Counted from the first letter of the stretch, positions 9,008-17,115 are shown. The stretch is 39,620 nucleotides of DNA from an uncultured Prevotella sp. (GCA_905236815.1 CAJOPE010000112.1:1-39620), one strand, 5' to 3'. A program made the numbers and translations. Notes: generated from the sequence alone by a model not told the origin.

Positions 9008-10015
9008 TTATTTTAGTAAACTGTTGAGTTTATCCTGAAGTTCACGTGGGTTCAAACTGCGAGCGATAATTCGTCCGTTTTGAAGCACCAGGTTATCAGG
9101 TACTGCAGTTAATCCAAGTTTCTTTATTGTGTTGCATTCCAACATCATTCCGTCGCATATCGTCGGAGCTTTGATGGAATCGCGCTTCATCGTATTTTTA
9201 CAATCTTGCTGGTTGCCTTCTGCACAAATACCAAGTAATGCCAGCTTGCCTGCCGACTTTCGCTGAAGGTTCTTCAAGTCTCTTTGCATCTGCTGACTCT
9301 CGTAGTTCCAGTTACTCCATACATAAATGACAGCAAATGGAGAATTGGTCAATGTGTTGTTAGATACAGGTTGGCCATTAATATCTTTAGCAGAAAAGGT
9401 AGGAATGCTGTTTCCGATTGCAGAAGCAGCTAGATTTTCTGTCTGCTGCTTTAAACGTTGCAGCTGGCCATTTTTATCTTGCTCCTTCAACATCAAGTTG
9501 ATAAGGCTAAGTGCTTTCTTGTAATCAGGTTGATAACCCTGAATGAAGTACTTGCGGACGAGATAGGTGGATACAATAGAACCCGGATTCTCTTTGATGA
9601 AAGTTTCAGCAACTTGTCTTTCCTCAGGGGGAGAAACCTTGTTGAGCTGCATTCTCACATCTGTCATATCCTCATTGGCATCGGTACCTTTAACTTGCAA
9701 CTCCTTAAGATGAGAGGCATCAGCCTTAATATCAATAGAACCACCTGATTCAACAAAGATAGGAACTTCCGAGAAATTTGGGAATACCAGCATTAGAGTA
9801 CCCTCTTCCTGGCAAGGAATCTCATAGGCAAATCTACCACCTTCAACCTTGATAGTATCCATGCCCTGAATAGCTCCATCAGTGCTGTAAACATAGAATT
9901 CACCTTGATTCATATGAAGAAATTTGCCTTCAATTTTGAAATTTCCTTTGCTTGCTCCACAAGAGGTGAGAACCAAAGAAATAATAAAGACTATGAAATA
10001 AGCTATTTTCTTCAT
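9008..10015 (-). CDS. DUF4369 lipoprotein with a thioredoxin-like domain lacking the CxxC
   Basis: A 335-residue predicted lipoprotein. The lipobox is LTSC with Cys19. A DUF4369-like beta domain (about 25-130) is followed by a thioredoxin/AhpC-TSA-like domain (about 215-335). The start at 10015 was chosen because the longer ORF reads back through a tRNA gene and MKKIAYFIVF is a typical lipoprotein signal. The position where TlpA-like proteins carry WCxxC reads WSNWNYES, so no redox pair is present. One CAE and one QDC cysteine follow further on. The protein is therefore probably not a classical disulfide reductase. It starts only 11 nt after tRNA-Leu, with no terminator between. Confidence 0.85.
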   Translation of the reverse strand: MKKIAYFIVFIISLVLTSCGASKGNFKIEGKFLHMNQGEFYVYSTDGAIQGMDTIKVEGGRFAYEIPCQEEGTLMLVFPNFSEVPIFVESGGSIDIKADASHLKELQVKGTDANEDMTDVRMQLNKVSPPEERQVAETFIKENPGSIVSTYLVRKYFIQGYQPDYKKALSLINLMLKEQDKNGQLQRLKQQTENLAASAIGNSIPTFSAKDINGQPVSNNTLTNSPFAVIYVWSNWNYESQQMQRDLKNLQRKSAGKLALLGICAEGNQQDCKNTMKRDSIKAPTICDGMMLECNTIKKLGLTAVPDNLVLQNGRIIARSLNPRELQDKLNSLLK

Positions 10016-10026
10016 GTTGAGAAAAG

Positions 10027-10112
10027 TGCCGCGGACGGGACTCGAACCCGTACAGCCGTTACTGGCCAAGGGATTTTAAGTCCCTCGTGTCTACCAATTC
10101 CACCACTGCGGC
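10027..10112 (-). tRNA. tRNA-Leu (anticodon TAA)
   Basis: An 86-nt class II tRNA on the minus strand. The acceptor GCCGCAG pairs with CCGCGGC with one A-C mismatch. The anticodon loop is CTTAAAA, a long variable arm is present, and the T-arm is ACGGG-TTCGAGT-CCCGT. CCA is not encoded. It is the second gene of the tRNA-Gly promoter unit. Confidence 0.95.
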
Positions 10113-10126
10113 ATCCATTTTATTGG

Positions 10127-10199
<73 letters not shown>

Positions 10200-10220
10200 A
10201 TGAAATCTAAAAGACGAATG

Positions 10221-10252
10221 CAAAGGTAGTCTTTATTATTGGAACTGCCAAA
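10221..10252 (-). promoter_or_regulatory. Promoter of the tRNA-Gly / tRNA-Leu / lipoprotein unit
   Basis: The minus strand has TTTG, exactly 20 bp, then TACCTTTG. This is a perfect match to the Bacteroidota consensus, about 20 bp upstream of the mature tRNA-Gly. Confidence 0.85.
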
Positions 10253-10282
10253 TAATTTACATATTTTAAGGAATAAAAGTTC

Positions 10283-10843
10283 TTAATTATGTACATTCAG
10301 CACACTTCCACGGCCAGAATAGGCCACAATATAGCGCATAAGGCTATTATTTTCGTCTTTTGCCCCACTTACAATTCCACCTGTATTCAAGTCGTAAACC
10401 CTTCCGCAGCGATCACATTTCACTTGGGTGGCATTATTAGTCCAGGATAGTTCTGGATTTCCATTGCAGTTTGGACAAGTTCCATCATAGGCCAGAATAC
10501 CATTAAAACTTGTCTGTCCGATGATGAGCAGATTTCCTGCACCGAGATGAATACCATTTGTATAGGCGTAATTTTCCTTGTCGGTTGTTAGGGTTACTAC
10601 CTCGGTATTGCCATAATTGTCACTTGAGTTTACCTGATAGACACCTCCGCGCGAAGATACACTTACTTTTGTGAAGTGATTGGATTCATCGAGCGCCTGT
10701 ACAAGTTTACAGGTGAGATGTAAAGCGGTATTAAGAACAAAAGAGCAGGGATATTTTCTACTGACATAGTTCTCTGCTTCGCAGCTAGTCAGCAGAAAAT
10801 AACAGCATATAGAGGCTGTTATCAGTAATCCTGCTCTTCTCAT
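10283..10843 (-). CDS. Rieske-like lipoprotein with four cysteines in place of the Cys/His ligands
   Basis: A 186-residue predicted lipoprotein with lipobox LLTSC (Cys21). The C-terminal part resembles the Rieske fold: a first ligand loop (GTCPNC, Cys123/126), a second loop (VKCDRCGRVYDL, Cys143/146), then the characteristic YDLNTGGIVSG and a late LMRYIVAYS strand. True Rieske sites are CxH...CxxH and bind [2Fe-2S]. Here both pairs are CxxC, so a zinc or rubredoxin-like single-iron site is more likely. The fold comparison is by eye. The gene follows argH by 28 nt and may be its last operon member. Function is unknown. Confidence 0.7.
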   Translation of the reverse strand: MRRAGLLITASICCYFLLTSCEAENYVSRKYPCSFVLNTALHLTCKLVQALDESNHFTKVSVSSRGGVYQVNSSDNYGNTEVVTLTTDKENYAYTNGIHLGAGNLLIIGQTSFNGILAYDGTCPNCNGNPELSWTNNATQVKCDRCGRVYDLNTGGIVSGAKDENNSLMRYIVAYSGRGSVLNVHN

Positions 10844-10871
10844 TATAATTTCTTTAATGTATGTCTCCGAA

Positions 10872-12209
10872 TTATTTCAGGAGTTCCTTTTCAGCTTCCT
10901 CCACGTTCTCGAAGTGGAATCCCTTGATGTTTTCCTCCATCAAAGCCTGAATCTTGTCATTGCATAAGTTGCCGATAGATCCTTCGTGTGTATGATGGAT
11001 GTTCTTGTCGGCCTTGAAGGTTCCTGCCTCGATTTCGAGTCCCACCTGCTTGTAGGCATCGCGGAATGGAGTGCCAGATGCAGCTAGGTTGTTTACTTCC
11101 TCTACAGAGAACATAGGGTCGTACATAGGATTGTCGAGGATATGCTCGTTAACCTCCATCTTATTAATAATGTAAGAAGCCATTTGCAAGCAGTCCTCCA
11201 ACTCACCGAAAGCAGGGAGGAATACCTCCTTGATGATCTGAAGGTCGCGGAAATAGCCACAAGGCAGATTGTTCATAATGAGCATTACCTGCTGAGGGAG
11301 CCCCTGCAGTTTGTTGCTCTTGGCGCGAATCAGCTCGAAGACATCCGGATTCTTCTTATGAGGCATAATGCTTGAACCAGTGGTGCACTCCTTAGGAAGC
11401 TTTACGAAGCTGAAGTTCTGACAATTGAACATACATGCATCGAAGGCCATCTTGGCAAGGGTGCCGGCTACAGTGGCGATGGCAAAAGCAACATTGCGCT
11501 CCATCTTGCCTCGTCCCATCTGTGCATATACCACATTGTAATCCATAGAGTCGAAGCCCAGCAACTTTGTGGTGAGCGAGCGGTTCAAAGGGAAACTGCT
11601 TCCGTAGCCGGCTGCACTTCCCAATGGATTGCGGTTGGTCATCTTGTAGGCTGCCTGCAAGAAGAGCATATCGTCTGTAAGGCTCTCGGCGTAAGCGCCA
11701 AACCAGAGGCCAAAGCTAGAAGGCATGGCAATCTGGAGGTGAGTATAACCTGGCATCAATACATCTTTGTATTGGTTGCTCTTCTGAATGAGTTCGTCGA
11801 AGAGAATCTTCACATGCTCAACCACTTCCTTCAACTCATTTCGAGTGAAGAGTTTCAGGTCGAGAAGCACCTGGTCGTTTCGGCTTCTGCCGGAGTGAAT
11901 CTTCTTTCCGATGTCACCCAGTTTTCGGGTAAGCATCACTTCCACCTGGGAATGAACATCCTCTACATCTGGCTCGATAACGAATTCGCCTCGTTCGCAG
12001 ATAGCGTAGATATTCTTGAGTTCAGCCAGAAGTTTCTCGAGTTCCTCCTTCTCGAGGAGGCCGATAGATTCCAGCATGGTGATGTGGGCCATAGAGCCGA
12101 TAACATCATATTTAGCCAGATAGAGGTCCATTTCGCGATCGCGTCCTACTGTGAAACGCTCTATCTCCTTATTTACTTCAAAGTTCTTTTCCCAAAGTTT
12201 GTTTGCCAT
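10872..12209 (-). CDS. argH: Argininosuccinate lyase
   Basis: Last enzyme of arginine synthesis: it splits argininosuccinate into arginine and fumarate in the cytoplasm. The 445-residue protein has the fumarase/aspartase superfamily signature GSSIMPHKKNP near residue 280. N-terminal substrate residues (FTVGRDREMDLYLAKYDVIGS) and HSGRSRNDQV are also present. Length is typical. It lies 21 nt after the SRPBCC gene, in a run with pyrE. No other arg gene is in the window, so the pathway is scattered. Confidence 0.97.
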   Translation of the reverse strand: MANKLWEKNFEVNKEIERFTVGRDREMDLYLAKYDVIGSMAHITMLESIGLLEKEELEKLLAELKNIYAICERGEFVIEPDVEDVHSQVEVMLTRKLGDIGKKIHSGRSRNDQVLLDLKLFTRNELKEVVEHVKILFDELIQKSNQYKDVLMPGYTHLQIAMPSSFGLWFGAYAESLTDDMLFLQAAYKMTNRNPLGSAAGYGSSFPLNRSLTTKLLGFDSMDYNVVYAQMGRGKMERNVAFAIATVAGTLAKMAFDACMFNCQNFSFVKLPKECTTGSSIMPHKKNPDVFELIRAKSNKLQGLPQQVMLIMNNLPCGYFRDLQIIKEVFLPAFGELEDCLQMASYIINKMEVNEHILDNPMYDPMFSVEEVNNLAASGTPFRDAYKQVGLEIEAGTFKADKNIHHTHEGSIGNLCNDKIQALMEENIKGFHFENVEEAEKELLK

Positions 12210-12230
12210 ATCTCTCTTATTTTCTCTTAT

Positions 12231-12641
12231 TTATTCATACGGAATGATAGCCATCACATCGGCGATCTTTTCGATAGCCTCCTGCAGTGGCTTCTTCACC
12301 ATACCCTTGATAAATGGGTTCAAGTCTGCCTTGAGGGTGAGTTTCAACTTACTGCTGCTTTCTGTTACAGGCAGCATCTGAATCCAGAAGTTGAAAGGAA
12401 GAGGACTGTCCTCTGCCTCGAATTTGATTTCCTTTGGAGCCTCGCGGTTGATGATGCGCATCTTCACTGCTCCCATAGGAGAAGAGATAGAGATGCTGTC
12501 GCTATCGAACTGGAGATCCTTGATTTTGTCTTCAGGCAGCTTGTCCTTGATTCTTTCCAGATTGCTCAGGTCGCTGAGCATATTATAAACAGATTCCTGT
12601 TTGTAAGGAATCTGTTTGATTGAACTTTCAAATGTTGACAT
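12231..12641 (-). CDS. SRPBCC family protein (polyketide cyclase/dehydrase-like fold)
   Basis: A 136-residue soluble protein. It begins MSTFESSIKQIPYKQESVYNML and shows the START/SRPBCC pattern: an N-terminal strand and two helices, a beta sheet, and a long C-terminal amphipathic helix (MVKKPLQEAIEKIADVMAII). The start at 12641 was preferred over the ORF-track start, which would run through the pyrE stop. The gene is packed 10 nt after pyrE and 21 nt before argH. The bound ligand is unknown. As I recall, similar proteins stand beside pyrE in other Bacteroidales. Confidence 0.8.
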   Translation of the reverse strand: MSTFESSIKQIPYKQESVYNMLSDLSNLERIKDKLPEDKIKDLQFDSDSISISSPMGAVKMRIINREAPKEIKFEAEDSPLPFNFWIQMLPVTESSSKLKLTLKADLNPFIKGMVKKPLQEAIEKIADVMAIIPYE

Positions 12642-12651
12642 AAATTTGATC

Positions 12652-13284
12652 TTACTTATTCCAATTAGCAGGATCCTTGCGCCAGTCGTGGAGCAGTTCG
12701 ACATCCTCCTCGGCGATATAGCCAGTCTCGAGAGCCTGAGCTACTACATGCTCATAGTCGGTGAGGGTTACCAACTTCACGTCAGCATCCTTGAAAGCCT
12801 TCTCGGCAACAGGGAAGCCATAAGTGAAAGAAGCTACCATACCAACCACTTCGCAGCCATCCTTACGGATAGCCTCGACAGCCTTCAAAGAAGAAGCACC
12901 TGTAGAAATAAGATCCTCGACTACAGCCACTTTCATGCCTGGTTTCAGCTCACCCTCGATGAGGTTCTCGAGTCCGTGATCCTTTGGTTTGCTGCGAACA
13001 TAAACGAAAGGCAAGTGGAGCTCTTCTGCTACCAGCGCACCCTGAGCGATAGCACCTGTTGCAACACCTGCTACGGCTTCAGCCTCTGGGAAGTTCTCGA
13101 GGACAGCATGTACAAGCTCGAGCTTTACATAGCTGCGGAGATCGGCATAAGATAAAGTCTTACGGTTATCGCAATAGAAAGGCGATTTCCAACCTGATGC
13201 CCATGTGAATGGATTGTTAGGCTGAAGTTTGATAGCCTTTACTTTCAACAACTTTTCTGCAAATACTTTCTTTAATTGATCCAT
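12652..13284 (-). CDS. pyrE: Orotate phosphoribosyltransferase
   Basis: Pyrimidine synthesis: transfers ribose phosphate from PRPP to orotate, giving OMP. The 210-residue protein has a type I PRTase fold with the PRPP loop VAVVEDLISTGAS near residue 115 and a flexible hood region (SKPKDHG). A -7 box (TATCTTTG on the minus strand, 13314-13321) lies just before it, so it probably starts the pyrE-SRPBCC-argH transcript. Confidence 0.96.
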   Translation of the reverse strand: MDQLKKVFAEKLLKVKAIKLQPNNPFTWASGWKSPFYCDNRKTLSYADLRSYVKLELVHAVLENFPEAEAVAGVATGAIAQGALVAEELHLPFVYVRSKPKDHGLENLIEGELKPGMKVAVVEDLISTGASSLKAVEAIRKDGCEVVGMVASFTYGFPVAEKAFKDADVKLVTLTDYEHVVAQALETGYIAEEDVELLHDWRKDPANWNK

Positions 13285-13313
13285 GATAGAAAATGAATTA
13301 AAATATATTCGTG

Positions 13314-13321
13314 CAAAGATA
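13314..13321 (-). promoter_or_regulatory. -7 promoter box of pyrE
   Basis: The minus strand reads TATCTTTG, followed by GC, between the comF stop and the pyrE start. The leader would be about 25 nt. No clear -33 TTTG is visible. Confidence 0.6.
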
Positions 13322-14017
13322 CTAACTTTTGGCGAAACCGAGCGCTAAAACACTAATTTTAACATCGCCGGCCTTACTTAGTGCTTTTGCACATTCTGTG
13401 ATAGTGGCACCGGTGGTTACCACATCATCAATTATGAGTACATGTTTATTGTATATTCTCTCACTGTCAGCTAGTTCGAAGGCATCTTTCACGTTCTCGG
13501 CACGCTGCCATTTATCTTTATGAGTCTGACTGGTGAGGAAGGTTTTTCGCTTCAGCACTTTGTCCTCGATGGGGAGGTGGGTGATTTCGGCCACTCCCAG
13601 TGCGATTTCCATACTTTGGTTGTAGCCTCTTTGCTTCAATCGCTTCTTGGCGAGTGGGGCAGGAATGATGCAGTCGATATCCTCGAAGAAGTCCTCTTGC
13701 TGAAAGGATGCTGCGGCCATTTTGCCGAGATAGATTCCGATATCTCTGCGGTTGTGGTATTTCAAATCGTAGATGAGATTGCTGGGACCAGCTCCTGCCT
13801 GATAGTAGAAGAGGGCGGCGGCCCGCTGGATGTTGAAGCGATGCCAGAAAAGGCGGGCCATCTCGTTGTCCATCGGTGTGGATGCGAAATTGGTGAGGGG
13901 AAGGTTCATATTGCAGGATGCACAAAGTATTTCCTCCTCGGCGGCTAGTCTTGCCCCACAAACTGCACAGGCTCTTGGGGCGATGAGGTCGATAATTCTT
14001 CCAAGCAGACTAATCAT
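13322..14017 (-). CDS. comF: ComF family phosphoribosyltransferase-like protein
   Basis: A 231-residue member of the ComF family, needed for DNA uptake/processing during competence in several bacteria. It has an N-terminal double zinc-ribbon (CAVCG and CASC, spaced as in the family) and a C-terminal PRTase domain with the PRPP loop VLIIDDVVTTGAT. The start at 14017 (MISLLGRIIDLIAPRAC) fits the family and overlaps the end of recX by 8 nt. The longer ORF start would lie deep inside recX. Together with comM it suggests conserved DNA-handling machinery rather than proof of natural competence. Confidence 0.9.
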   Translation of the reverse strand: MISLLGRIIDLIAPRACAVCGARLAAEEEILCASCNMNLPLTNFASTPMDNEMARLFWHRFNIQRAAALFYYQAGAGPSNLIYDLKYHNRRDIGIYLGKMAAASFQQEDFFEDIDCIIPAPLAKKRLKQRGYNQSMEIALGVAEITHLPIEDKVLKRKTFLTSQTHKDKWQRAENVKDAFELADSERIYNKHVLIIDDVVTTGATITECAKALSKAGDVKISVLALGFAKS

Positions 14018-14501
14018 CGTCGAAGTCTCCCATCTCGTCAATATCCGCCTCCAGGCATTTTCGAATTTGTTGCATGTCGAAACCTCTTCCAAGGGCAAAC
14101 TTAATGAGTTTCATGTTCTTCTCATATTCCGACTTCGCCTTTACGGTCTTTGCCTTGCTTCGCAGAAGTGGCTGCAATACCTCCATATACGATTCGTCCT
14201 CGATTTCCTCGAAGATAGGGTTGGAGATATCCTTGGAGATGTGCTTTAGATAGAGCGCCTGCTCAACCTTCCGACGGCCCCATTTATTATATTTTATCTT
14301 ATCCTTGATAAAGAATCGTGCATATCGTGCATCATCCACATATTTCTCCTTGATGAGATATTCCATCACTTTCGCCTGAAGCTCCTCTGGAATTTCCCAT
14401 TTCTTCATCTTGTCGAGCATTTCCTGCGAACAATGCTCGGCTGTAGAACACATCGATGTTAGTTTGAACAGCACCTGCTGCTCGCTCATTGGTCTTTTCA
14501 T
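14010..14501 (-). CDS. recX: RecX family regulatory protein
   Basis: A 163-residue all-helical RecX-like protein, a modulator of RecA filaments. The repeated three-helix pattern is visible (LFKLTSMCSTAEHCSQEMLDKM, then YLIKEKYVDDARYARFFIKDKI and GRRKVEQALYLK). The C-terminus overlaps the comF start by 8 nt. The repeat copy B begins 6 bp upstream of the start codon; a downstream Met at residue 5 is an alternative start. recA is not in the window. Confidence 0.88.
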   Translation of the reverse strand: MKRPMSEQQVLFKLTSMCSTAEHCSQEMLDKMKKWEIPEELQAKVMEYLIKEKYVDDARYARFFIKDKIKYNKWGRRKVEQALYLKHISKDISNPIFEEIEDESYMEVLQPLLRSKAKTVKAKSEYEKNMKLIKFALGRGFDMQQIRKCLEADIDEMGDFDDD

Positions 14502-14506
14502 AAAAA

Positions 14507-14537
14507 CCCCACCAAGCCTCCCCGAAGGGGGAGGATG
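14507..14537. repeat. GC-rich palindromic repeat, copy B
   Basis: The minus strand reads CATCCTCCCCCTTCGGGGAG then GCTTGGTGGGG, the fullest copy of the family. It lies directly upstream of recX and would put a hairpin in its leader. Confidence 0.9.
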
Positions 14538-14996
14538 TTTTTTTATTGTTGTTTATATTTCTGCTGACTCAGATTTTAGTCAGTTTTTTCTTTTTTGTAG
14601 GATATCTTGTTTGGCGAGTTTGAGGCTCACTTTGCAATCTCCTGCTATATTTGTTTGCTCATTGCAAAATTTGATATCTTTTTGCCCAAAACTAAAAATG
14701 ATATGGGCTTTCTCCAGCATTTCTCCCCCGCTTGCGGGGGAGATCAAAGAGAGGGTATGCCACGAGCAAGGTTTATTTGCTGATTAATAATAGCCTCAGA
14801 GCCTAATTTAGTGGCATACCCTCTCTCTTATCTCTCCCACAAGTGGGGGAGAAGATCTTTTATCACCCTCAAGTAGTATTTATCTTATAAATTATCTAGG
14901 CTAATTCAAAAATGAAACCCCTAATTATATTTTTTTTTTGAGGCATCTTTTTGTTTCCTATAGCTCTACTCTATTAGGGGGCAATGTATAGGGGTA
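14538..14996. other. Gene-free spacer between prmC and recX
   Basis: About 460 bp without a convincing gene. It holds the paired inverted-repeat element at 14722-14852 and AT-rich DNA. A fragment at 14891-14906 resembles the TIR core of the element at 18030-18150 (ATCTAGGCTAATTC). No promoter consensus was identified with confidence. Confidence 0.7.
14722..14852. repeat. 131-bp MITE-like element with hairpin-bearing terminal inverted repeats
   Basis: The left arm is the hairpin TCTCCCCCGCTTGCGGGGGA then AGAGAGGGTATGCCAC (14748-14763). The right arm is its reverse complement: GTGGCATACCCTCTCT (14811-14826, exact over 16 bp) then the hairpin TCTCCCACAAGTGGGGGAGA. The 47 bp between the arms has no ORF. 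A related single arm lies at 17317-17360. Confidence 0.88.
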
Positions 14997-15905
14997 TTAG
15001 CTTCGAATCGATTTGGTAAATCTCTGCTTTCCGAATTGGTCCTCCAATAGCTCCGTATCCTTATATCCTTCCTCTTCCAGCATAGCTTTCATTTCCTCGG
15101 CATAGAGGGGATTTATTTCGAAATAGAGCTGTCCTTCCGGTTTAAGGGCATATTTGCCCACTTTTGCGATTGCCCGATAGAAACGGAGAGGGTCATCATC
15201 AGGCACGAAAAGAGCGATGGATGGCTCGTAGTCGAGCACATTCCTTGACATATCTTTTGCTTCCTTCTCGGCTATATAGGGAGGATTGGAAACGATAATG
15301 TCGAATACCTCAGGCTCAAGGCAGAACGTTTTTGGCTCGATAGTAGAATCTGGATTGGCTGATAAATTGCGATTAACCGATAATATCTCGGCTACTTCCA
15401 AAATGTCGTGCTGTTCGAATTTTACCTTTGCCCCAAGCAATTCCGCATTGCCCTTTGCGATGCGAAGCGCATCCTCGCTGATATCCCATGCCTCTACCTC
15501 GGCATTCGTGAAATCGAGGGCGGTGGAGATGGCGATGCAGCCACTTCCGGTTCCGATGTCGAGCACCCGATAAGGCTGGTCGCCTGCTACTTTCAGATGA
15601 GGAATCAACTCTGCAGTCTCGGGCCTTGGAATGAGCACCCCAGGTTCCACATGGAAGGTATGTCCATCGAAATCGGCCTCGCCAAGCACATACTGCACCG
15701 GCTCGCCTTTTTCCAGTCGTTGCATAATTTCCTCCAGCGATAGTTGCTCGTCTTCGGATAATTCACTAACTTTGCCACAAACTATATCGGTATAGGTCAT
15801 TCCAAAGCGGATTTCAAGGACCAGGCGTACAATAGCTGTGGCCTCGCTCCATCCTTCAGAGGGATAAACCTTCTCCAGTCGTTTGCAGAGTTCTCGATAA
15901 TTCAT
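14997..15905 (-). CDS. prmC: Peptide chain release factor N5-glutamine methyltransferase
   Basis: Methylates the GGQ glutamine of release factors with SAM, aiding translation termination. The 302-residue protein has an N-terminal helical domain (about 1-80), the SAM loop DIGTGSG (116-122) and the catalytic NPPY (207-210). It is about 25 residues longer than usual: residues about 173-198 (between DILEVAE and VFDIIVSNPPY) look like an insertion. It is divergent from ribD, with a promoter between. Confidence 0.93.
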   Translation of the reverse strand: MNYRELCKRLEKVYPSEGWSEATAIVRLVLEIRFGMTYTDIVCGKVSELSEDEQLSLEEIMQRLEKGEPVQYVLGEADFDGHTFHVEPGVLIPRPETAELIPHLKVAGDQPYRVLDIGTGSGCIAISTALDFTNAEVEAWDISEDALRIAKGNAELLGAKVKFEQHDILEVAEILSVNRNLSANPDSTIEPKTFCLEPEVFDIIVSNPPYIAEKEAKDMSRNVLDYEPSIALFVPDDDPLRFYRAIAKVGKYALKPEGQLYFEINPLYAEEMKAMLEEEGYKDTELLEDQFGKQRFTKSIRS

Positions 15906-15922
15906 GCTGAATAGTTTTTATG

Positions 15923-15930
15923 CAAAAGTA
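15923..15930 (-). promoter_or_regulatory. -7 promoter box of prmC
   Basis: The minus strand reads TACTTTTG in the 33-bp gap between prmC and ribD, giving a leader of about 10 nt. Confidence 0.6.
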
Positions 15931-15938
15931 AGAAAAAT

Positions 15939-16967
15939 ATGTTGAAAGAAGAAATATTGAACCCAAAATCACAGCAGGAAGTCGATGCCTTCTATATGCG
16001 CCGATGCCTTCAGATTGCCAGCAACGGCTTGCAGAATGCTAAGCCGAATCCCTCTGTAGGAGCTGTGATTGTGGCTGCTGATGGCCGCATCATTGGCGAG
16101 GGTTATACTTCGGCCTATGGTGGTGCTCATGGCGAGGTGAATGCCTTTGCCTCGGTAAGGCCCGAGGATGAGGCCTTGCTCAAGGAGGCTACCATCTATG
16201 TGTCGCTCGAGCCTTGCTCGCACTATGGAAAGACTCCTCCTTGTTGCGATCTCATCATCCGCAAAGGAGTGAAAAGGGTGGTGTGTGGATGCGTTGATCC
16301 TTTCTCGAAAGTGCAGGGACGGGGTATTCAGAAAATTCGCGAGGCAGGTATTGAGGTGACGGTAGGTGTGCTTGAGCAGGAATGCTTTGAGAGCAACAAG
16401 CGCTTTATGGTGTATAATATGTATAAGCGCCCATACATTATCCTGAAGTGGGCGCAGACCTTGGAGGGCATTATCGCCAATCCTCATCGGGAGGGGGAGC
16501 CTTATCAGCCTCTCCACATTTCTTCGCCTTTCACGCAAATGCTGGTGCATAAGCTTCGGGCCGAGAATGATGCCATATTAGTGGGACGCTCTACCTATGA
16601 ACTCGATAAACCTCAGCTCAATGTGCGGGAGTGGTCGGGTAGAAATCCTGAGCGAATTCTTCTCACTTCTGATAAGCAACTGAAGCCTGAGGGGTGGAAT
16701 GTTTTTGCGACGATAGAGGAGGCGCTCGACCATCTTTATGCCGAGAAGAAACAATCGCTCATTGTTGAGGGGGGAGCCAAGACGCTGCAGGAATTCATCG
16801 ATAAAGACCTCTGGGATGAGATACGTGTGGAATACAATACCCAAATGGGCCATTTAGAGGGTGTAAACGGGCCATTTAGACTGCCTAAATGTACGCTTTC
16901 TAAAAAAGAGCAATTTGGTGATAATATAATAGTAACTTACGAAAGAAATAGAAATGCCAACAAATAG
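15939..16967 (+). CDS. ribD: Bifunctional riboflavin enzyme: deaminase/reductase RibD
   Basis: Catalyses the second and third steps of riboflavin synthesis. The N-terminal deaminase domain has the zinc site H64-G-E66 with PCSHYGKTPPCC (from 92). The C-terminal NADPH-dependent reductase domain (about 150-342) contains ILKWAQTLEG and VEGGAKTLQEF. Near the end, residues about 303-318 (MGHLEGVNGPFRLPKC) replace the Gly-rich strand usual at this place and are encoded by a palindromic element also found at 17172-17213. The last 14 nt overlap a short downstream ORF. Confidence 0.94.
   Translation: MLKEEILNPKSQQEVDAFYMRRCLQIASNGLQNAKPNPSVGAVIVAADGRIIGEGYTSAYGGAHGEVNAFASVRPEDEALLKEATIYVSLEPCSHYGKTPPCCDLIIRKGVKRVVCGCVDPFSKVQGRGIQKIREAGIEVTVGVLEQECFESNKRFMVYNMYKRPYIILKWAQTLEGIIANPHREGEPYQPLHISSPFTQMLVHKLRAENDAILVGRSTYELDKPQLNVREWSGRNPERILLTSDKQLKPEGWNVFATIEEALDHLYAEKKQSLIVEGGAKTLQEFIDKDLWDEIRVEYNTQMGHLEGVNGPFRLPKCTLSKKEQFGDNIIVTYERNRNANK
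16851..16892. repeat. Palindromic element inside the 3' end of ribD
   Basis: The stretch starting CATTTAGAGGGTGTAAAC and ending CTGCCTAAATGT is self-complementary in part. It is about 76% identical (by eye, 32 of 42) to the reverse complement of 17172-17213. Confidence 0.7.
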
Positions 16968-17115
16968 ATTTACTTCGCGATTGAGCGAGACAGATGATTA
17001 CAAGCGTACAAGACTCATTCAGAAGATTGAGCATGCTTTGGAGAAAATGACACTTGGAGAACTCGAGGCGGTGAGCTACGATCTCTTCACGAAAGGCTAT
17101 ATCGAGGATATTTAA
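16954..17115 (+). CDS. 53-residue hypothetical protein coupled to ribD
   Basis: This ORF is too short for the supplied track. It starts with an ATG inside ribD, 14 nt before its stop, and encodes MPTNRFTSRLSETDDYKRTR then a helical body with LGELEAVSYDLFTKGYIEDI. Codon use resembles its neighbours, and the overlap suggests translational coupling. It is charged, soluble and predicted mostly helical, with no signal peptide. I do not recognise the family; a small regulator or partner is possible. Confidence 0.6.
   Translation: MPTNRFTSRLSETDDYKRTRLIQKIEHALEKMTLGELEAVSYDLFTKGYIEDI

Noticed and set aside
11739-12623. 294-residue plus-strand ORF
   Set aside because: It is the antisense shadow of argH and the SRPBCC gene, which have clear family motifs on the other strand.
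14410-14787. 125-residue plus-strand ORF with TPPSLPEGGG
   Set aside because: The matching peptide is just the translation of intergenic repeat copy B; the frame overlaps recX antisense.
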